Notes: a model not told the origin generated them from the sequence alone. A DNA stretch of 64,000 nt from Cohnella zeiphila (GCF_014212055.1 NZ_JACJVO010000007.1:124001-188000), one strand, 5' to 3'. Positions 50,028 to 58,502 are shown, counted from the first letter of the stretch. Made by a program: numbers and translations.

Positions 50028-50999
50028 TTACGCCAGCTCCCTTCTCATGATCGCAAATTGCTTAACGGTCCGAAAACCCGCCTTCTCGTAAATCCGCAGC
50101 GCCGGATTCTCGCTTCCGGTGTACAGCGACATATAGTCGGCGCCGATGTCCCGGAACGCCTCGCACAGCTTGTAGAACAGCAAGCTGCCAAGCCCGTGCC
50201 CCTCGTGCTCCGGGCGAACCCCGAGGCCGGCGAAATAGCCGCGCCCGTTCGGCGAGCGAACGACCGGCCCGGCGAAGCCGACCGGCTCCGCTCCGTGCGC
50301 CGCGACGACGACCGGGACCCCGGCGGCGACGCTCTCCGCGATCTCCTTCTTCCACAGCGGATTGCCGAGCGCGTCGAGCATCCCTTCCACGCCGCCATGC
50401 TTGAAGGGCTCGAACATTTCGACCCGGTATCCCGCTTCGGCCACTTTCGTTTCCTTGGCCGCCGTTTCCGCCGGCAGCTCGAAGCCGGCCAGGCTCAAAT
50501 ACATGGCGCACTCGATCGCCCGCTGCGCATATCCCCGCGACAGCAGGAATGCGTACAGCGCGCTGCCGACGGGAACGCCCGGCGCGTTGTTGTGCTCGTG
50601 TCCGGGCGTATTCGGGATGTACCACGGAAGCATCATCGGGTTGAAAAAAAGAAAATCGGCCTGCCGTTTGCCCAGCTGCCGAAACCTTTCTTCCACCGCG
50701 TCCATCAGCATCCCGTAATGTTCGTCGGAACGGCAGGCTTCGTCCAGGACGACGCACGTGACATAGCCCGCAACGTCGCCGAGCGGCAGATCGTCGCCGG
50801 CGCAGCCGATCGCAAAGCCGCGAAGGACATTCCCGTCCCTCAGCACGAACGCGTTCGACGGATCGAAATAGCGATTCGACGCGATCAGCTCGCCAAAGCT
50901 CTCAGCCGTCCATTCCTTATAGCCGTCCCGAACCGCTTCCCGGTTCCACAAGGCGATGGCCTCATCCGTATCAGACGGGTCCCATGTCCCCAACTTCAT
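50028..50999 (-). CDS. tandem GNAT-domain N-acetyltransferase
   Basis: 323 residues. The C-terminal half is a clear GNAT domain (FAGLGVRPEHEGHGLGSLLFYKLCEAFRDIGADYMSLYTG...IYEKAGFRTVKQFAIMRRELA) with the acetyl-CoA loop RPEHEGHGLG. The N-terminal half (WDPSDTDEAIALWNREAV, VTCVVLDEACRSDEHYGMLMDAVEERFRQLGK) is a degenerate second copy. In an operon with the deacetylase and salvage enzymes; a substrate that is an amino sugar or a peptide-linked sugar is inference. Confidence 0.87.
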   Translation of the reverse strand: MKLGTWDPSDTDEAIALWNREAVRDGYKEWTAESFGELIASNRYFDPSNAFVLRDGNVLRGFAIGCAGDDLPLGDVAGYVTCVVLDEACRSDEHYGMLMDAVEERFRQLGKRQADFLFFNPMMLPWYIPNTPGHEHNNAPGVPVGSALYAFLLSRGYAQRAIECAMYLSLAGFELPAETAAKETKVAEAGYRVEMFEPFKHGGVEGMLDALGNPLWKKEIAESVAAGVPVVVAAHGAEPVGFAGPVVRSPNGRGYFAGLGVRPEHEGHGLGSLLFYKLCEAFRDIGADYMSLYTGSENPALRIYEKAGFRTVKQFAIMRRELA

Positions 51000-51025
51000 G
51001 CTGCAAACACCTCCGTCGCCTTCCG

Positions 51026-52249
51026 TCAGAATGAAATTTTGCCGAGCACGACCGGCCTCTTGGCCCCCGTCGCCGAGGGCAGGTTGTTCGGCCGCCGGGC
51101 CATCGTATAATCGGCGAGCAGCGCGAATGCAACGGCTTCCTTGGCGTCGCTGCTGAAGCCGATCTCCTCCTGCGTCCGTACCGTCACGCCAAGCGGCTCC
51201 ATCTCCCGCTTCAGGAAGCGGAGCAGCGTCTCATTGTAGCTCCCGCCTCCTCCGACAAGCAGTTCCTCCGCCGGATGCCGGTCCCGGATGTACCGGCGAT
51301 ACGCTTCGCCGATCGACCATGCCGTCAGCAGAGTGACCGTCGCGACGGCATCCTCCGGCGCCAGCCCGCGACGGGACGCTTCCTGCACGATGCCCTCCAC
51401 GTAGGCGGCATCGAACTTCTCGCGTCCCGTCGATTTCGGCGGCGGCTTCCGGTAATAGTCATCCCGCTGAAGCCGCTCCAGCAGCGAGGCATCCACGCTT
51501 CCGCTTCCGGCGATCGCTCCGCCCGCGTCCATGCGCAGGCCGGGGTACAGCCTCGCTACCGTGCCGTCGATCAGAACGTTGCCCGGACCGGTGTCGAAGG
51601 CGTAAACGTCCTCGGGCGCGCATCCGGCCGGAAGCACCGTCACATTGCCGATGCCGCCGATGTTCTGAAGCAGCCGAGTCCGTTCCTTCTCCCGGTAGAG
51701 CAAATATTCCGTGAACGGAACGAGCGGCGCCCCCTGCCCGCCGACGGCCATGTCGGCCGGGCGGAAGTCGGAGACGCACGGGATGCCCGTGCGGGCCGCG
51801 ATTACCGCGCCTTCGCCGATTTGGACCGTATATCGGAGATCGTACCCATCGATCGGATTCGTCTGAGGCGAGTGATAGATCGTCTGGCCGTGCGAACCGA
51901 TCGCGGAGATTTGCGAAGCTTCAAGTCCCGCCGCCGCAATCGCGTCCAGCGCCGCCTGCGCATACAGTTCGCCGAGCCAGACGTTCAGCCGCCCGACCCG
52001 GTCCACCGTCGCTTGCGAAGGCTCGAACATCGCGAAAATCTCTTCGCGCACGCGCGGCGGAAACGGCGTATTGGCAAAAGCAAGCAGCCGCGCCCGCGGC
52101 GTCCCGCCGGCCGGTTCGCCGGCCAACTCGACCACGGCCGCGTCGATCCCGTCGACGGACGTGCCGGACATAAGCCCGACCGCGTAGCGAACTTGCTCCG
52201 TCCCCTTTGCAAGACCAACCTTCTCTGTCGCACCGTTCCCCTCTGTCAT
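51026..52249 (-). CDS. anmK: anhydro-N-acetylmuramic acid kinase
   Basis: 407 residues. Opens 1,6-anhydro-MurNAc and phosphorylates it to MurNAc-6-phosphate, the MurQ substrate. Conserved: VGLMSGTSVDGIDAAVVEL (25-43), IGSHGQTIYH, DFRPADMAVGGQGAPLVPFTEYLL, AFDTGPGNVLID, LLVGGGGSYNETLLRFL. Start taken as ATG 52249; weak ribosome binding site. Separated from the upstream permease gene by 444 bases that hold a 51-bp tandem repeat array. Confidence 0.93.
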   Translation of the reverse strand: MTEGNGATEKVGLAKGTEQVRYAVGLMSGTSVDGIDAAVVELAGEPAGGTPRARLLAFANTPFPPRVREEIFAMFEPSQATVDRVGRLNVWLGELYAQAALDAIAAAGLEASQISAIGSHGQTIYHSPQTNPIDGYDLRYTVQIGEGAVIAARTGIPCVSDFRPADMAVGGQGAPLVPFTEYLLYREKERTRLLQNIGGIGNVTVLPAGCAPEDVYAFDTGPGNVLIDGTVARLYPGLRMDAGGAIAGSGSVDASLLERLQRDDYYRKPPPKSTGREKFDAAYVEGIVQEASRRGLAPEDAVATVTLLTAWSIGEAYRRYIRDRHPAEELLVGGGGSYNETLLRFLKREMEPLGVTVRTQEEIGFSSDAKEAVAFALLADYTMARRPNNLPSATGAKRPVVLGKISF

Positions 52250-52300
52250 CCTGCAACAACCATTCCTTTCCGCCCGCTTGCTTCGCTCAACTCGCGTCGG

Positions 52301-52606
52301 CGACCCGAAGTTAGTCTGATTTCAAAATAATTCCCTCTCCATTCGCATCCTCGACCCGAAATTAATCTGGTATCAAACCAACTCCTTCGCTACTGACGTC
52401 GACAACCCGAAGTTAGTCTGATTTCAAACCAATTCCCTCTCCACTCGCGCCGACGACCCGAAGTTAGTCTGATTTCAAACCAATTTCCCTGCCACTTGCG
52501 TCAACGAACCGAATTTAGTCGGATATCAGACCAATTCCCTCTCCACTCGCATCCGCGACCCGAAGTTAGTCTGATATCAAACCAATTCCCTACAACTGCC
52601 GTCGAC
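52301..52606. repeat. six-copy 51-bp tandem repeat array
   Basis: Six contiguous imperfect units start at 52301, 52352, 52403, 52454, 52505 and 52556, all exactly 51 bp. The core reads CCGAAGTTAGTCTGATTTCA then AACCAATTCCCTCTCCACTC. Partial copies flank it (about 52288-52300 and 52607-52629). One minus-strand frame is open through most units as a 17-residue repeat (GNWFEIRLTSGRRREWR) but is broken by two stops. It lies inside the salvage operon. Confidence 0.9.
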
Positions 52607-52693
52607 AACCCCACCACTCGCGTCAGTGCCCAGTGACAAGCCGCAGTGAATTCGCACCTTACCGGACCAGTCTCAAGCCGCCCCAATCTTCGA

Positions 52694-53554
52694 TCAACCC
52701 TTCACCGCGCCGACCGTGACGCCTTCGAGGAAATATTTTTGCAGGCTGAAAAACAGGATGAACATCGGCAGCGCCGACACGGTCGCTCCCGCCATCATCG
52801 GCGCGAAGTAGGTCGTGTTGGCGAACCGGAAGTTCTTCAGCCCGACCTGGATCGTCTGCATATCCATCGTGTTCGTCACGAGCAGCGGCCAGAAGAACGT
52901 GTTCCAGCTCTCCATGAACGTCAGAATCGCCATGACGGCCATGACCGTCTTCGAGAGCGGCATGACGATCCGGATGAAGATCTGCAGCTGGTTGCAGCCC
53001 TCGACCTTGGCGCATTCGAGAATTTCCTTCGGAATGCTCGACATGAACTGCTTGGCGAGGAAGATGTTGTACACCGTCACGAGCGTCGGCATGATGAGCG
53101 CCCCGTACGTATTTTGAATATGGAAAATGTTCACGACCAGAATGTAGAGCGGCACTTGCGTGACTTGGTAAGGAATCATCATGGCGCTGAGCAGCAGCGC
53201 GAACAGTGCGCCCCGGCCTCTGAACCGGATTCTGGAGAACGCATAGCCCGCCAGGCTGGCGAAAACGACGTTCGACACCATGACGCAGGCGGAGACGATC
53301 AGCGAATTCAGCAGCCAGCGGTACGAATACTCGCTGTAATGGAAGAAGAAGCTGTAAGAGGCGAAGGTGAACTTCTGCGGCCAAAGAGAATAGTTGGCCG
53401 CTCCCGCTTCGACCGGATCGCCGAACGACGACATGATCATGAAGTAGATCGGGAACAACGTCGCGAGCGCAAACGCGAGGAGGACGGCGACGATGGCCGT
53501 GTTGCGAACGTAACGGATCGGCTTGGCGCCGGAATGTTGTTTGTACAAGCCCAT
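52694..53554 (-). CDS. carbohydrate ABC transporter permease (MalG/CUT1 type)
   Basis: 286 residues, six helices. EAA loop ILECAKVEGCNQLQIFIRIVMPLSKTVMA; N-terminal LFPIYFMIMSSFGDPVEA. With the next-upstream permease and the binding lipoprotein it forms an importer lacking its own ATPase gene, as usual for Bacillota CUT1 systems served by a shared MsmX-like ATPase. Position inside the murQ-namZ-nagZ locus points to GlcNAc-MurNAc or related oligosaccharide as substrate (inference). Confidence 0.93.
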   Translation of the reverse strand: MGLYKQHSGAKPIRYVRNTAIVAVLLAFALATLFPIYFMIMSSFGDPVEAGAANYSLWPQKFTFASYSFFFHYSEYSYRWLLNSLIVSACVMVSNVVFASLAGYAFSRIRFRGRGALFALLLSAMMIPYQVTQVPLYILVVNIFHIQNTYGALIMPTLVTVYNIFLAKQFMSSIPKEILECAKVEGCNQLQIFIRIVMPLSKTVMAVMAILTFMESWNTFFWPLLVTNTMDMQTIQVGLKNFRFANTTYFAPMMAGATVSALPMFILFFSLQKYFLEGVTVGAVKG

Positions 53555-53570
53555 GGCCCGAACCTCCTTT

Positions 53571-54476
53571 TTAATATTCCACGTCTTTGCCCGCGAATTT
53601 GAATTGAACGAACGAGACGATGGCGATGATCAGCGCGAGAATGAGCGACTGCGCCGCCGCCTTGCCGAATTCGAAATACTTGAAGGCATTGTTGAAAATC
53701 AACAGACCGACCATGGTGGTCGCGTTGTCCGGTCCGCCGCCCGTCATCAGGTAAGCGTTCTGGAATACCTGGAACGAGCCGATGATGCCGGTGACGAACA
53801 AGAACAGCGTCGTCGGCTTCAGAAACGGAATGACGATGTATCTCAGCTTCTGAAAGAATGAAGCGCCGTCGAGATCCGCCGCCTCGTAGTAACTGTTATC
53901 GATGCCGAGCAGAGCGGCCAAGTAGATGATAATGCTCGTTCCGTGGCTGGACAGCCACGCCATCAGCACGAGCGAGAACATCGACGTCGCGCTCGTTCCG
54001 AGCCAGTTGCGGTTATCCATGCCGAACCAGCCGATGAACTGGTTCAGAATGCCGGAGGGCAGCGGATCGAAGATCCACAGCCATACGACGGACATGGCGA
54101 CCCCGGAGGCGACGACCGGCAAATAATAAACGGCTTTGAACGTCGTTTGCAGCCACTTCTTGAGCGGCAAAATCAGAATCGACACGGCAAAGGACAGGAT
54201 CAGCGCGACCGGAACCGTCAGGACGGTATAAACGACCGTATTGCGGACCGACTTCCAGAAGAGCGAATCGCCGAACGTATCCTTATAGTTATCGAGACCG
54301 ATGAAGGTCGAGCCGAGAGGCTTGTAGTCTTGAAAGCTGATAATAAAAGCGCTGACAACCGGGTAAGCGGTAAACATCGCGTACACGACGAGAGCTACCG
54401 CAATGAACGCATAGGCCCAAGCTCCGTCCCCCTTGATCTTGCGCTTCCTGGTTGTTATCCTTGGCGGCTGAGCCAT
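53571..54476 (-). CDS. carbohydrate ABC transporter permease (MalF/CUT1 type)
   Basis: 301 residues, six helices. EAA loop YYEAADLDGASFFQKLRYIVIPFLKP; also FQVFQNAYLMTGGGPDNATTMVG, typical of CUT1 permeases. The start is ATG 54476 because AAAGGAG lies eight bases upstream; the longer frame is not supported. 16 bases before the second permease gene and 77 after the binding protein gene. Confidence 0.93.
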   Translation of the reverse strand: MAQPPRITTRKRKIKGDGAWAYAFIAVALVVYAMFTAYPVVSAFIISFQDYKPLGSTFIGLDNYKDTFGDSLFWKSVRNTVVYTVLTVPVALILSFAVSILILPLKKWLQTTFKAVYYLPVVASGVAMSVVWLWIFDPLPSGILNQFIGWFGMDNRNWLGTSATSMFSLVLMAWLSSHGTSIIIYLAALLGIDNSYYEAADLDGASFFQKLRYIVIPFLKPTTLFLFVTGIIGSFQVFQNAYLMTGGGPDNATTMVGLLIFNNAFKYFEFGKAAAQSLILALIIAIVSFVQFKFAGKDVEY

Positions 54477-54553
54477 CTGGCCAACTCCTTTCTCCGCTGT
54501 CCAAGGGAAAGCGGGCAGCCGCCGCACGCGGCTAAGGCTGCCCGCCCATCGCA

Positions 54554-56017
54554 TCAGTCTTGGACGACGCCGTCCGCGCCGTACGTGTCGATCGCGGCCT
54601 TCTTCACCGCATCGTACATGTCTTGCGGCGAGATCTCGCCCGCGAGCAGCGCCTGGAACTTCGGTACGATCACTTCGTCTTCAAGCTTGATTTCCTTCGC
54701 GCCGAGATCCGTCGGGATATCGGGGCGGGCGGGAGCCGCTTTGGACTCCAGCAGCGTCTCGGCCGCCAGATTGTCCGGATCGCGGTCGGTCGTCATGCTG
54801 GCTGCCGCGTCGCGAGCGCTCTTCGTGATTTGGCCGAGGAACAGCTCGTTGTTCGTTTGCGCCATGTTCTTGCCGCTGTCCAGGAAGTACGCGGCTTTGA
54901 CGACGTTGGCCTTATGCTCTTCCGTCGGCTCCTTCTTGCCGCGGAAGGTGACGTAGCCGTCAACCGCCGCCTGCGAAACGGCCGGCTGGCCTGCGAACGT
55001 AGGCACCGGCAGGACGACGTAATCGACCGGAATGCTGCCGGCAACGGCGCTGCCGTCGTTCGCTTTCAGCTTCGCGTTGTTCTGCTTGGCGGAATTCTCG
55101 AACGTGGCGAGTCCTTTGCCCGTAATCATCGTCTGCCCCGTCAGGAACATGTTCCAGCGCTTGCCGGCGTCGATCGAGCTGATCTCTTTCGGCATCGAGC
55201 CGTCGTCGATCATCTGGCGGATATCCTTCAATACTTCCAAGAAGTTTTTGCTCGTATACGCGAATTTGTGATCGGTCGTGAACGCGTTCGGCATGCCGGC
55301 GTTCTTCACGAGAATGTTCAGGTAGTCCTTGCTCGTGACGCCGGAGGTGGCGAACACGAAGCCGTAACGCGTCGATCCGTCGCCGTTCTTGACCGTGCCC
55401 TTCTGGATCGCTTGGCGGAACTCGTCGTACGTCCAGCCGTTCTTCTGCACGCTTTTCCAATCGACGCCCGCATCTTCAAGCATCTTCTTGTTGCCGCCGA
55501 TGGACTGGACGGATACGTATGCCGGGAAGCCGTACAAACCGTCGCCGTTCTTCATATAGCCGAGCGGGGCCGGATCGTAGTCGGCGATCATATCGGGCGT
55601 CGCGGCGCTGCTGATGTCCATCAGCATGCCCTGCTGCACGTACTTCGAGATGCCGTCCGAGCCGATGAACGCGATGTCGGGCGGGCTGCCGGCATTGACC
55701 TGCGTGTCGAGCTTCTGCGTCATGTCCTCCCAGCTGGCCGGCTCGATCTTGAGCGTCAGGTTCGGGTACATCGCGTTAAAATCTTTCTCCATCTGCTCGA
55801 AGTTGTTCTGGAAGTTGGCCGAGACCGGAGGCAGCAGCGCCGTGATCGTATCCTTGGCTCCCGTACTCGCGCTCGCCGAACCGGAGGAACCCGCGGAGCC
55901 GGACGGGCTGGCGCTGCCCGAGTTGCCGTTGTCGTTGTTCGAGGAGCAGGCCGCGAGCGCGGTCATGGATACGGATAATGCCAAGATCGATGCCAGCACG
56001 TGCGCTTTTTTCTTCAT
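54554..56017 (-). CDS. sugar-binding lipoprotein of the salvage-locus ABC importer
   Basis: 487 residues. Lipoprotein signal ending LAAC (Cys24), Ser/Gly-rich linker, then a type-1 extracellular solute-binding protein (FNAMYPNLTLKIEPASWEDMTQKLDTQVNAGSPPDIAFIGSD, GLYGFPAYVSVQSIGGNKKMLEDAG). Tethered outside the membrane; delivers ligand to the two permeases. Follows murQ by 56 bases with the same orientation, so expected to be under MurR control. Confidence 0.92.
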   Translation of the reverse strand: MKKKAHVLASILALSVSMTALAACSSNNDNGNSGSASPSGSAGSSGSASASTGAKDTITALLPPVSANFQNNFEQMEKDFNAMYPNLTLKIEPASWEDMTQKLDTQVNAGSPPDIAFIGSDGISKYVQQGMLMDISSAATPDMIADYDPAPLGYMKNGDGLYGFPAYVSVQSIGGNKKMLEDAGVDWKSVQKNGWTYDEFRQAIQKGTVKNGDGSTRYGFVFATSGVTSKDYLNILVKNAGMPNAFTTDHKFAYTSKNFLEVLKDIRQMIDDGSMPKEISSIDAGKRWNMFLTGQTMITGKGLATFENSAKQNNAKLKANDGSAVAGSIPVDYVVLPVPTFAGQPAVSQAAVDGYVTFRGKKEPTEEHKANVVKAAYFLDSGKNMAQTNNELFLGQITKSARDAAASMTTDRDPDNLAAETLLESKAAPARPDIPTDLGAKEIKLEDEVIVPKFQALLAGEISPQDMYDAVKKAAIDTYGADGVVQD

Positions 56018-56073
56018 TCGATAAATCCTCCCTGACCCTTATATATTTGTTGGAGTTTCGAAACCTATGCCCG

Positions 56074-56988
56074 TCAAACGACCCGGCTGCCGGCGCGGAT
56101 GGCCGCTTTGAGATTGCCTTCGCAGCGTTCGAGCGTCGCCGCCGCTTCCGTCGCGCCAAGGCCGGTCTTGATCATCATGATCGCCAGCTTGCAGCTCATG
56201 GACGCGCTCTTCAAATAGCGGCCGGCCGTCTCGGCGTCCACGCCGGTGGCCGCGCGGACGATGCGCACCGAGCGGTCGTTCAGCTTGTTGTTGCTCGCCT
56301 TCAGGTCGACCATTAGGTTGTTGTAGGTCTTGCCGAGCTTCACCATCGTGCAGGTGGTCAGCATGTTGAGCACCAGCTTCTGGGCCGATCCCGCCTTCAT
56401 CCGGGTGGAGCCCATGATCACCTCCGGGCCGACAACGGGCGCGATGCAGATGTCGCATACGGCTTCCAGCTTGGAATGTTTGTTGTTCACCACCCCGATC
56501 GTGGCGGCCCCTTTCTCCGCGGCTCTCTTCAAGCCGGCGATCACGAAGGCCGCGCTGCCGCTGGCGGATATGCCGACGACCGCGTCTTTATCCGTGACGC
56601 CGCACCGCTCGATTAATGCGATCCCCTCCTCCTCGCTGTCCTCGAATCCTTCCACTGCCGTTCGAAGCGCCGAATCGCCACCCGCAATGTAGCCTTGCAC
56701 GAGCTCCGGATCCGTGCCGAAGGTCGGAGGACATTCGGAAGCGTCGAGCACGCCGATTCTTCCGGACGACCCTGCCCCGATATAGAACATCCTGCCGCCG
56801 TTCTTCAGCGTCCGGTGCAGGACGTCCACCGCCTTCGAGATTTGCGGGATTTCCAGGGCGACCGCTGCCGGCACCTTGGCGTCTTCCTGATTAAGGAGGC
56901 GCAGCATTTGTTCCGTCGTGCACTCGTCGATCATCTGCGTGTCCGGATTGATCTCCTCCGTCGTCAGTCCCGCAAGGTATTCATTCAT
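56074..56988 (-). CDS. murQ: N-acetylmuramic acid 6-phosphate etherase MurQ
   Basis: 304 residues. Cleaves the lactyl ether of MurNAc-6-phosphate to GlcNAc-6-phosphate and D-lactate. SIS-fold signature YIGAGSSGRIGVLDASECPPTFG with the catalytic Glu in SECPP, then YIAGGDSALRTAVEGFEDSEEEG, SASGSAAFVIAGLK, GPEVIMGSTRMKAGSAQKLVLNMLTT. The start is the second ATG (56988), because GGAG lies at good distance; the first ATG overlaps it. First gene of the salvage operon after the promoter at 57035-57064. Confidence 0.95.
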   Translation of the reverse strand: MNEYLAGLTTEEINPDTQMIDECTTEQMLRLLNQEDAKVPAAVALEIPQISKAVDVLHRTLKNGGRMFYIGAGSSGRIGVLDASECPPTFGTDPELVQGYIAGGDSALRTAVEGFEDSEEEGIALIERCGVTDKDAVVGISASGSAAFVIAGLKRAAEKGAATIGVVNNKHSKLEAVCDICIAPVVGPEVIMGSTRMKAGSAQKLVLNMLTTCTMVKLGKTYNNLMVDLKASNNKLNDRSVRIVRAATGVDAETAGRYLKSASMSCKLAIMMIKTGLGATEAAATLERCEGNLKAAIRAGSRVV

Positions 56989-57034
56989 AGCCATTCTCCT
57001 ACCCTGTGTTTTGTAAACTCGCTAGCTTACGTCC

Positions 57035-57064
57035 ATCTTAAGCTTGGGAAAGCGCTTTAGTCAA
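57035..57064 (-). promoter_or_regulatory. murQ operon promoter with cre-like core
   Basis: TTGACT and TAAGAT on the minus strand, 18-bp spacer. AAAGCGCTTT (57049-57058), a palindromic cre-like core, lies inside the spacer and suggests CcpA repression, although the flanks match the consensus poorly. Confidence 0.7.
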
Positions 57065-57071
57065 TACATTT

Positions 57072-57086
57072 TGAAATTTTATTTCA
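57072..57086. promoter_or_regulatory. MurR-type operator upstream of murQ
   Basis: TGAAATTTTATTTCA, a near-perfect palindrome seven bases upstream of the -35 box. The core GAAATTTTATT recurs twice upstream of the murR/rpiR gene. Confidence 0.7.
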
Positions 57087-57122
57087 TACTAAAATTTATT
57101 ACTGATATTTATTTTCTTTTCA

Positions 57123-57160
57123 CAAAAAAGCAAAGCACCGGCGTCAAATGCGCCGATGCT
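57123..57160 (-). terminator. terminator of the MurR/RpiR gene
   Basis: Minus strand AGCATCGGCG pairs with CGCCGGTGCT, followed by TTGCTTTTTT. It separates the regulator from murQ. Confidence 0.85.
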
Positions 57161-57174
57161 GGGCGGTTTTCCGA

Positions 57175-58038
57175 TTATTTGCGGTGCTTGCCGGAGAGAA
57201 TGTTGTGGGTTTTGGTCAAGTACTTTTTCACTTTCTGGTACTCCGCGCTCGCCACGCCGGCGAACAGCGTGTCGATGACCGTCAGCATGGCGATCCTGGA
57301 CCCCATCGCCCCGCTGCGGAACGTCACCTCCGGGGTGGAAATGCTGAGCACGATGTCGGACTGCTGCGCAAGCGGACTTCGATTGTACTTGGACAGCGCG
57401 ATCGTGCGGGCGCCGTTCTTCTTCGCGATGTCGAGCGCATCGAGAATTTCCGCCGTGTCGCCGGAATTCGAGACGAAGAACGCCACGTCCCCCTTGCTCA
57501 GAAGCGTCGCGGCCGTGAGTTGGCTGTGTCCGTCCGTATAAGCGTGGCACATCTTGTTGATTCGAGAGAACTTCTGCTCCGCATCCATGCAGACGAGCCC
57601 GGAAGCCCCGATTCCGAAAAAAGCGATGCGATCGCTCCCGCGGATCGCCTTCACGGCACGTTCGACCTCCTTGCGGTCGATAACGCTGAGCGTATCTTCG
57701 ATCGACTTGACGTTATTGCGGGAGATATTGGAGATAATGACGGACAGATCGTCTCCCGGCTGGATGTCCGTATACTGGTCCTTCTGCTCGTCGTCCATCG
57801 AACCGAGCGAGGCGGAGATGCTGACGATGAAGCTGCGGTAGCCGCTGTAGCCCATCGTCTTGCAGAAGCGCAGCACGGAGGCGTCGCTCGTCTTGCTGAG
57901 TTGGGCCAGGCTCTTGATCGAAAGATGGGGAATCTCTTCCAGGTTGTTCAGGATATACTCCGCCACCAGCTTCTCGACCGGCGTCAGACTGTCCTTCATC
58001 TCCCGGATCTTGATGAGGATGTTATCATGAATAGCCAT
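57175..58038 (-). CDS. MurR/RpiR family regulator
   Basis: 287 residues. N-terminal RpiR HTH (LTPVEKLVAEYILNNLEEIPHLSIKSLAQLSKTSDASVLRFCKTMGYSGY) and a C-terminal SIS sugar-phosphate-binding domain (IAFFGIGASGLVCMDAEQKF, FVSNSGDTAEILDALDIAKKNGARTIALS). Position directly before murQ and the shared operator sequence make it the MurR of this locus; the effector is expected to be MurNAc-6-phosphate or GlcNAc-6-phosphate. Separately transcribed, since a terminator follows. Confidence 0.92.
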   Translation of the reverse strand: MAIHDNILIKIREMKDSLTPVEKLVAEYILNNLEEIPHLSIKSLAQLSKTSDASVLRFCKTMGYSGYRSFIVSISASLGSMDDEQKDQYTDIQPGDDLSVIISNISRNNVKSIEDTLSVIDRKEVERAVKAIRGSDRIAFFGIGASGLVCMDAEQKFSRINKMCHAYTDGHSQLTAATLLSKGDVAFFVSNSGDTAEILDALDIAKKNGARTIALSKYNRSPLAQQSDIVLSISTPEVTFRSGAMGSRIAMLTVIDTLFAGVASAEYQKVKKYLTKTHNILSGKHRK

Positions 58039-58110
58039 TCGCGTTCCCTACTCGCTTGGGTTAGATTCGAACGGAGCGTAAGATCCGTCGGGACCGTAAA
58101 ATTCAACTTT

Positions 58111-58139
58111 ATAGTAAGCCTATTCAAGCGAAAAGACAA
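58111..58139 (-). promoter_or_regulatory. promoter of the MurR/RpiR gene
   Basis: TTGTCT and TACTAT on the minus strand with a 17-bp spacer. Confidence 0.6.
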
Positions 58140-58205
58140 GACGGCGCGTGGGGCGAAACATTGGCGAAACTCGCTAAATCCGCGCCGGACAAGGAAATAA
58201 TATTT

Positions 58206-58237
58206 CGAAATTTTATTATCATAATGAAATTTTATTC
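58206..58237. promoter_or_regulatory. two direct copies of the MurR operator core
   Basis: GAAATTTTATT at 58207-58217 and 58226-58236, 19 bp apart, the same 11-mer as in the murQ operator. They lie about 70-100 bp upstream of the regulator's -35 box. Confidence 0.6.
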
Positions 58238-58320
58238 CCGAGATGTGCATGTGGGAACGAAGAGAATTTAACGGATGCCGCTCGCTTCAAACGCCGGATT
58301 TTTCCAGCCTCGAAGCGCGT

Positions 58321-58502
58321 TAACGAAACCAGGCGATGCTATGGACCGTTTTTGAACCTCATATTGGTTCTAACGAATCCAAGGAGCGTTATTCGCCCCA
58401 TTCTTCATCAAGAAGGCCGATGAGGCTCAAATAAGGCGCGTACGTTTCGTTGGAATGTCCAACGCCGCTCCCGGCGCGAAATAGCGTCGCCTCGTTTCGT
58501 TA
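58321..58502. repeat. nested inverted-repeat box element, copy B
   Basis: Forward boxes at 58321-58343 and 58371-58393, reverse boxes at 58430-58452 and 58480-58502, same 23-bp consensus as copy A; spacers 27, 36 and 27 bp. Local hairpins: GAACC/GGTTC (58354-58370), TTCTT-CATC-AAGAA (58401-58414), GTTGGA-ATG-TCCAAC (58449-58463) and CGCCG-CTCC-CGGCG (58463-58476). Lies between the MurR gene region and the membrane-fusion protein gene in a 600-bp gap with no coding sequence. Confidence 0.8.

Noticed and set aside
52301..52606. CRISPR array
   Set aside because: Units are contiguous 51-bp tandem copies with no unique spacers, and no cas genes are near.
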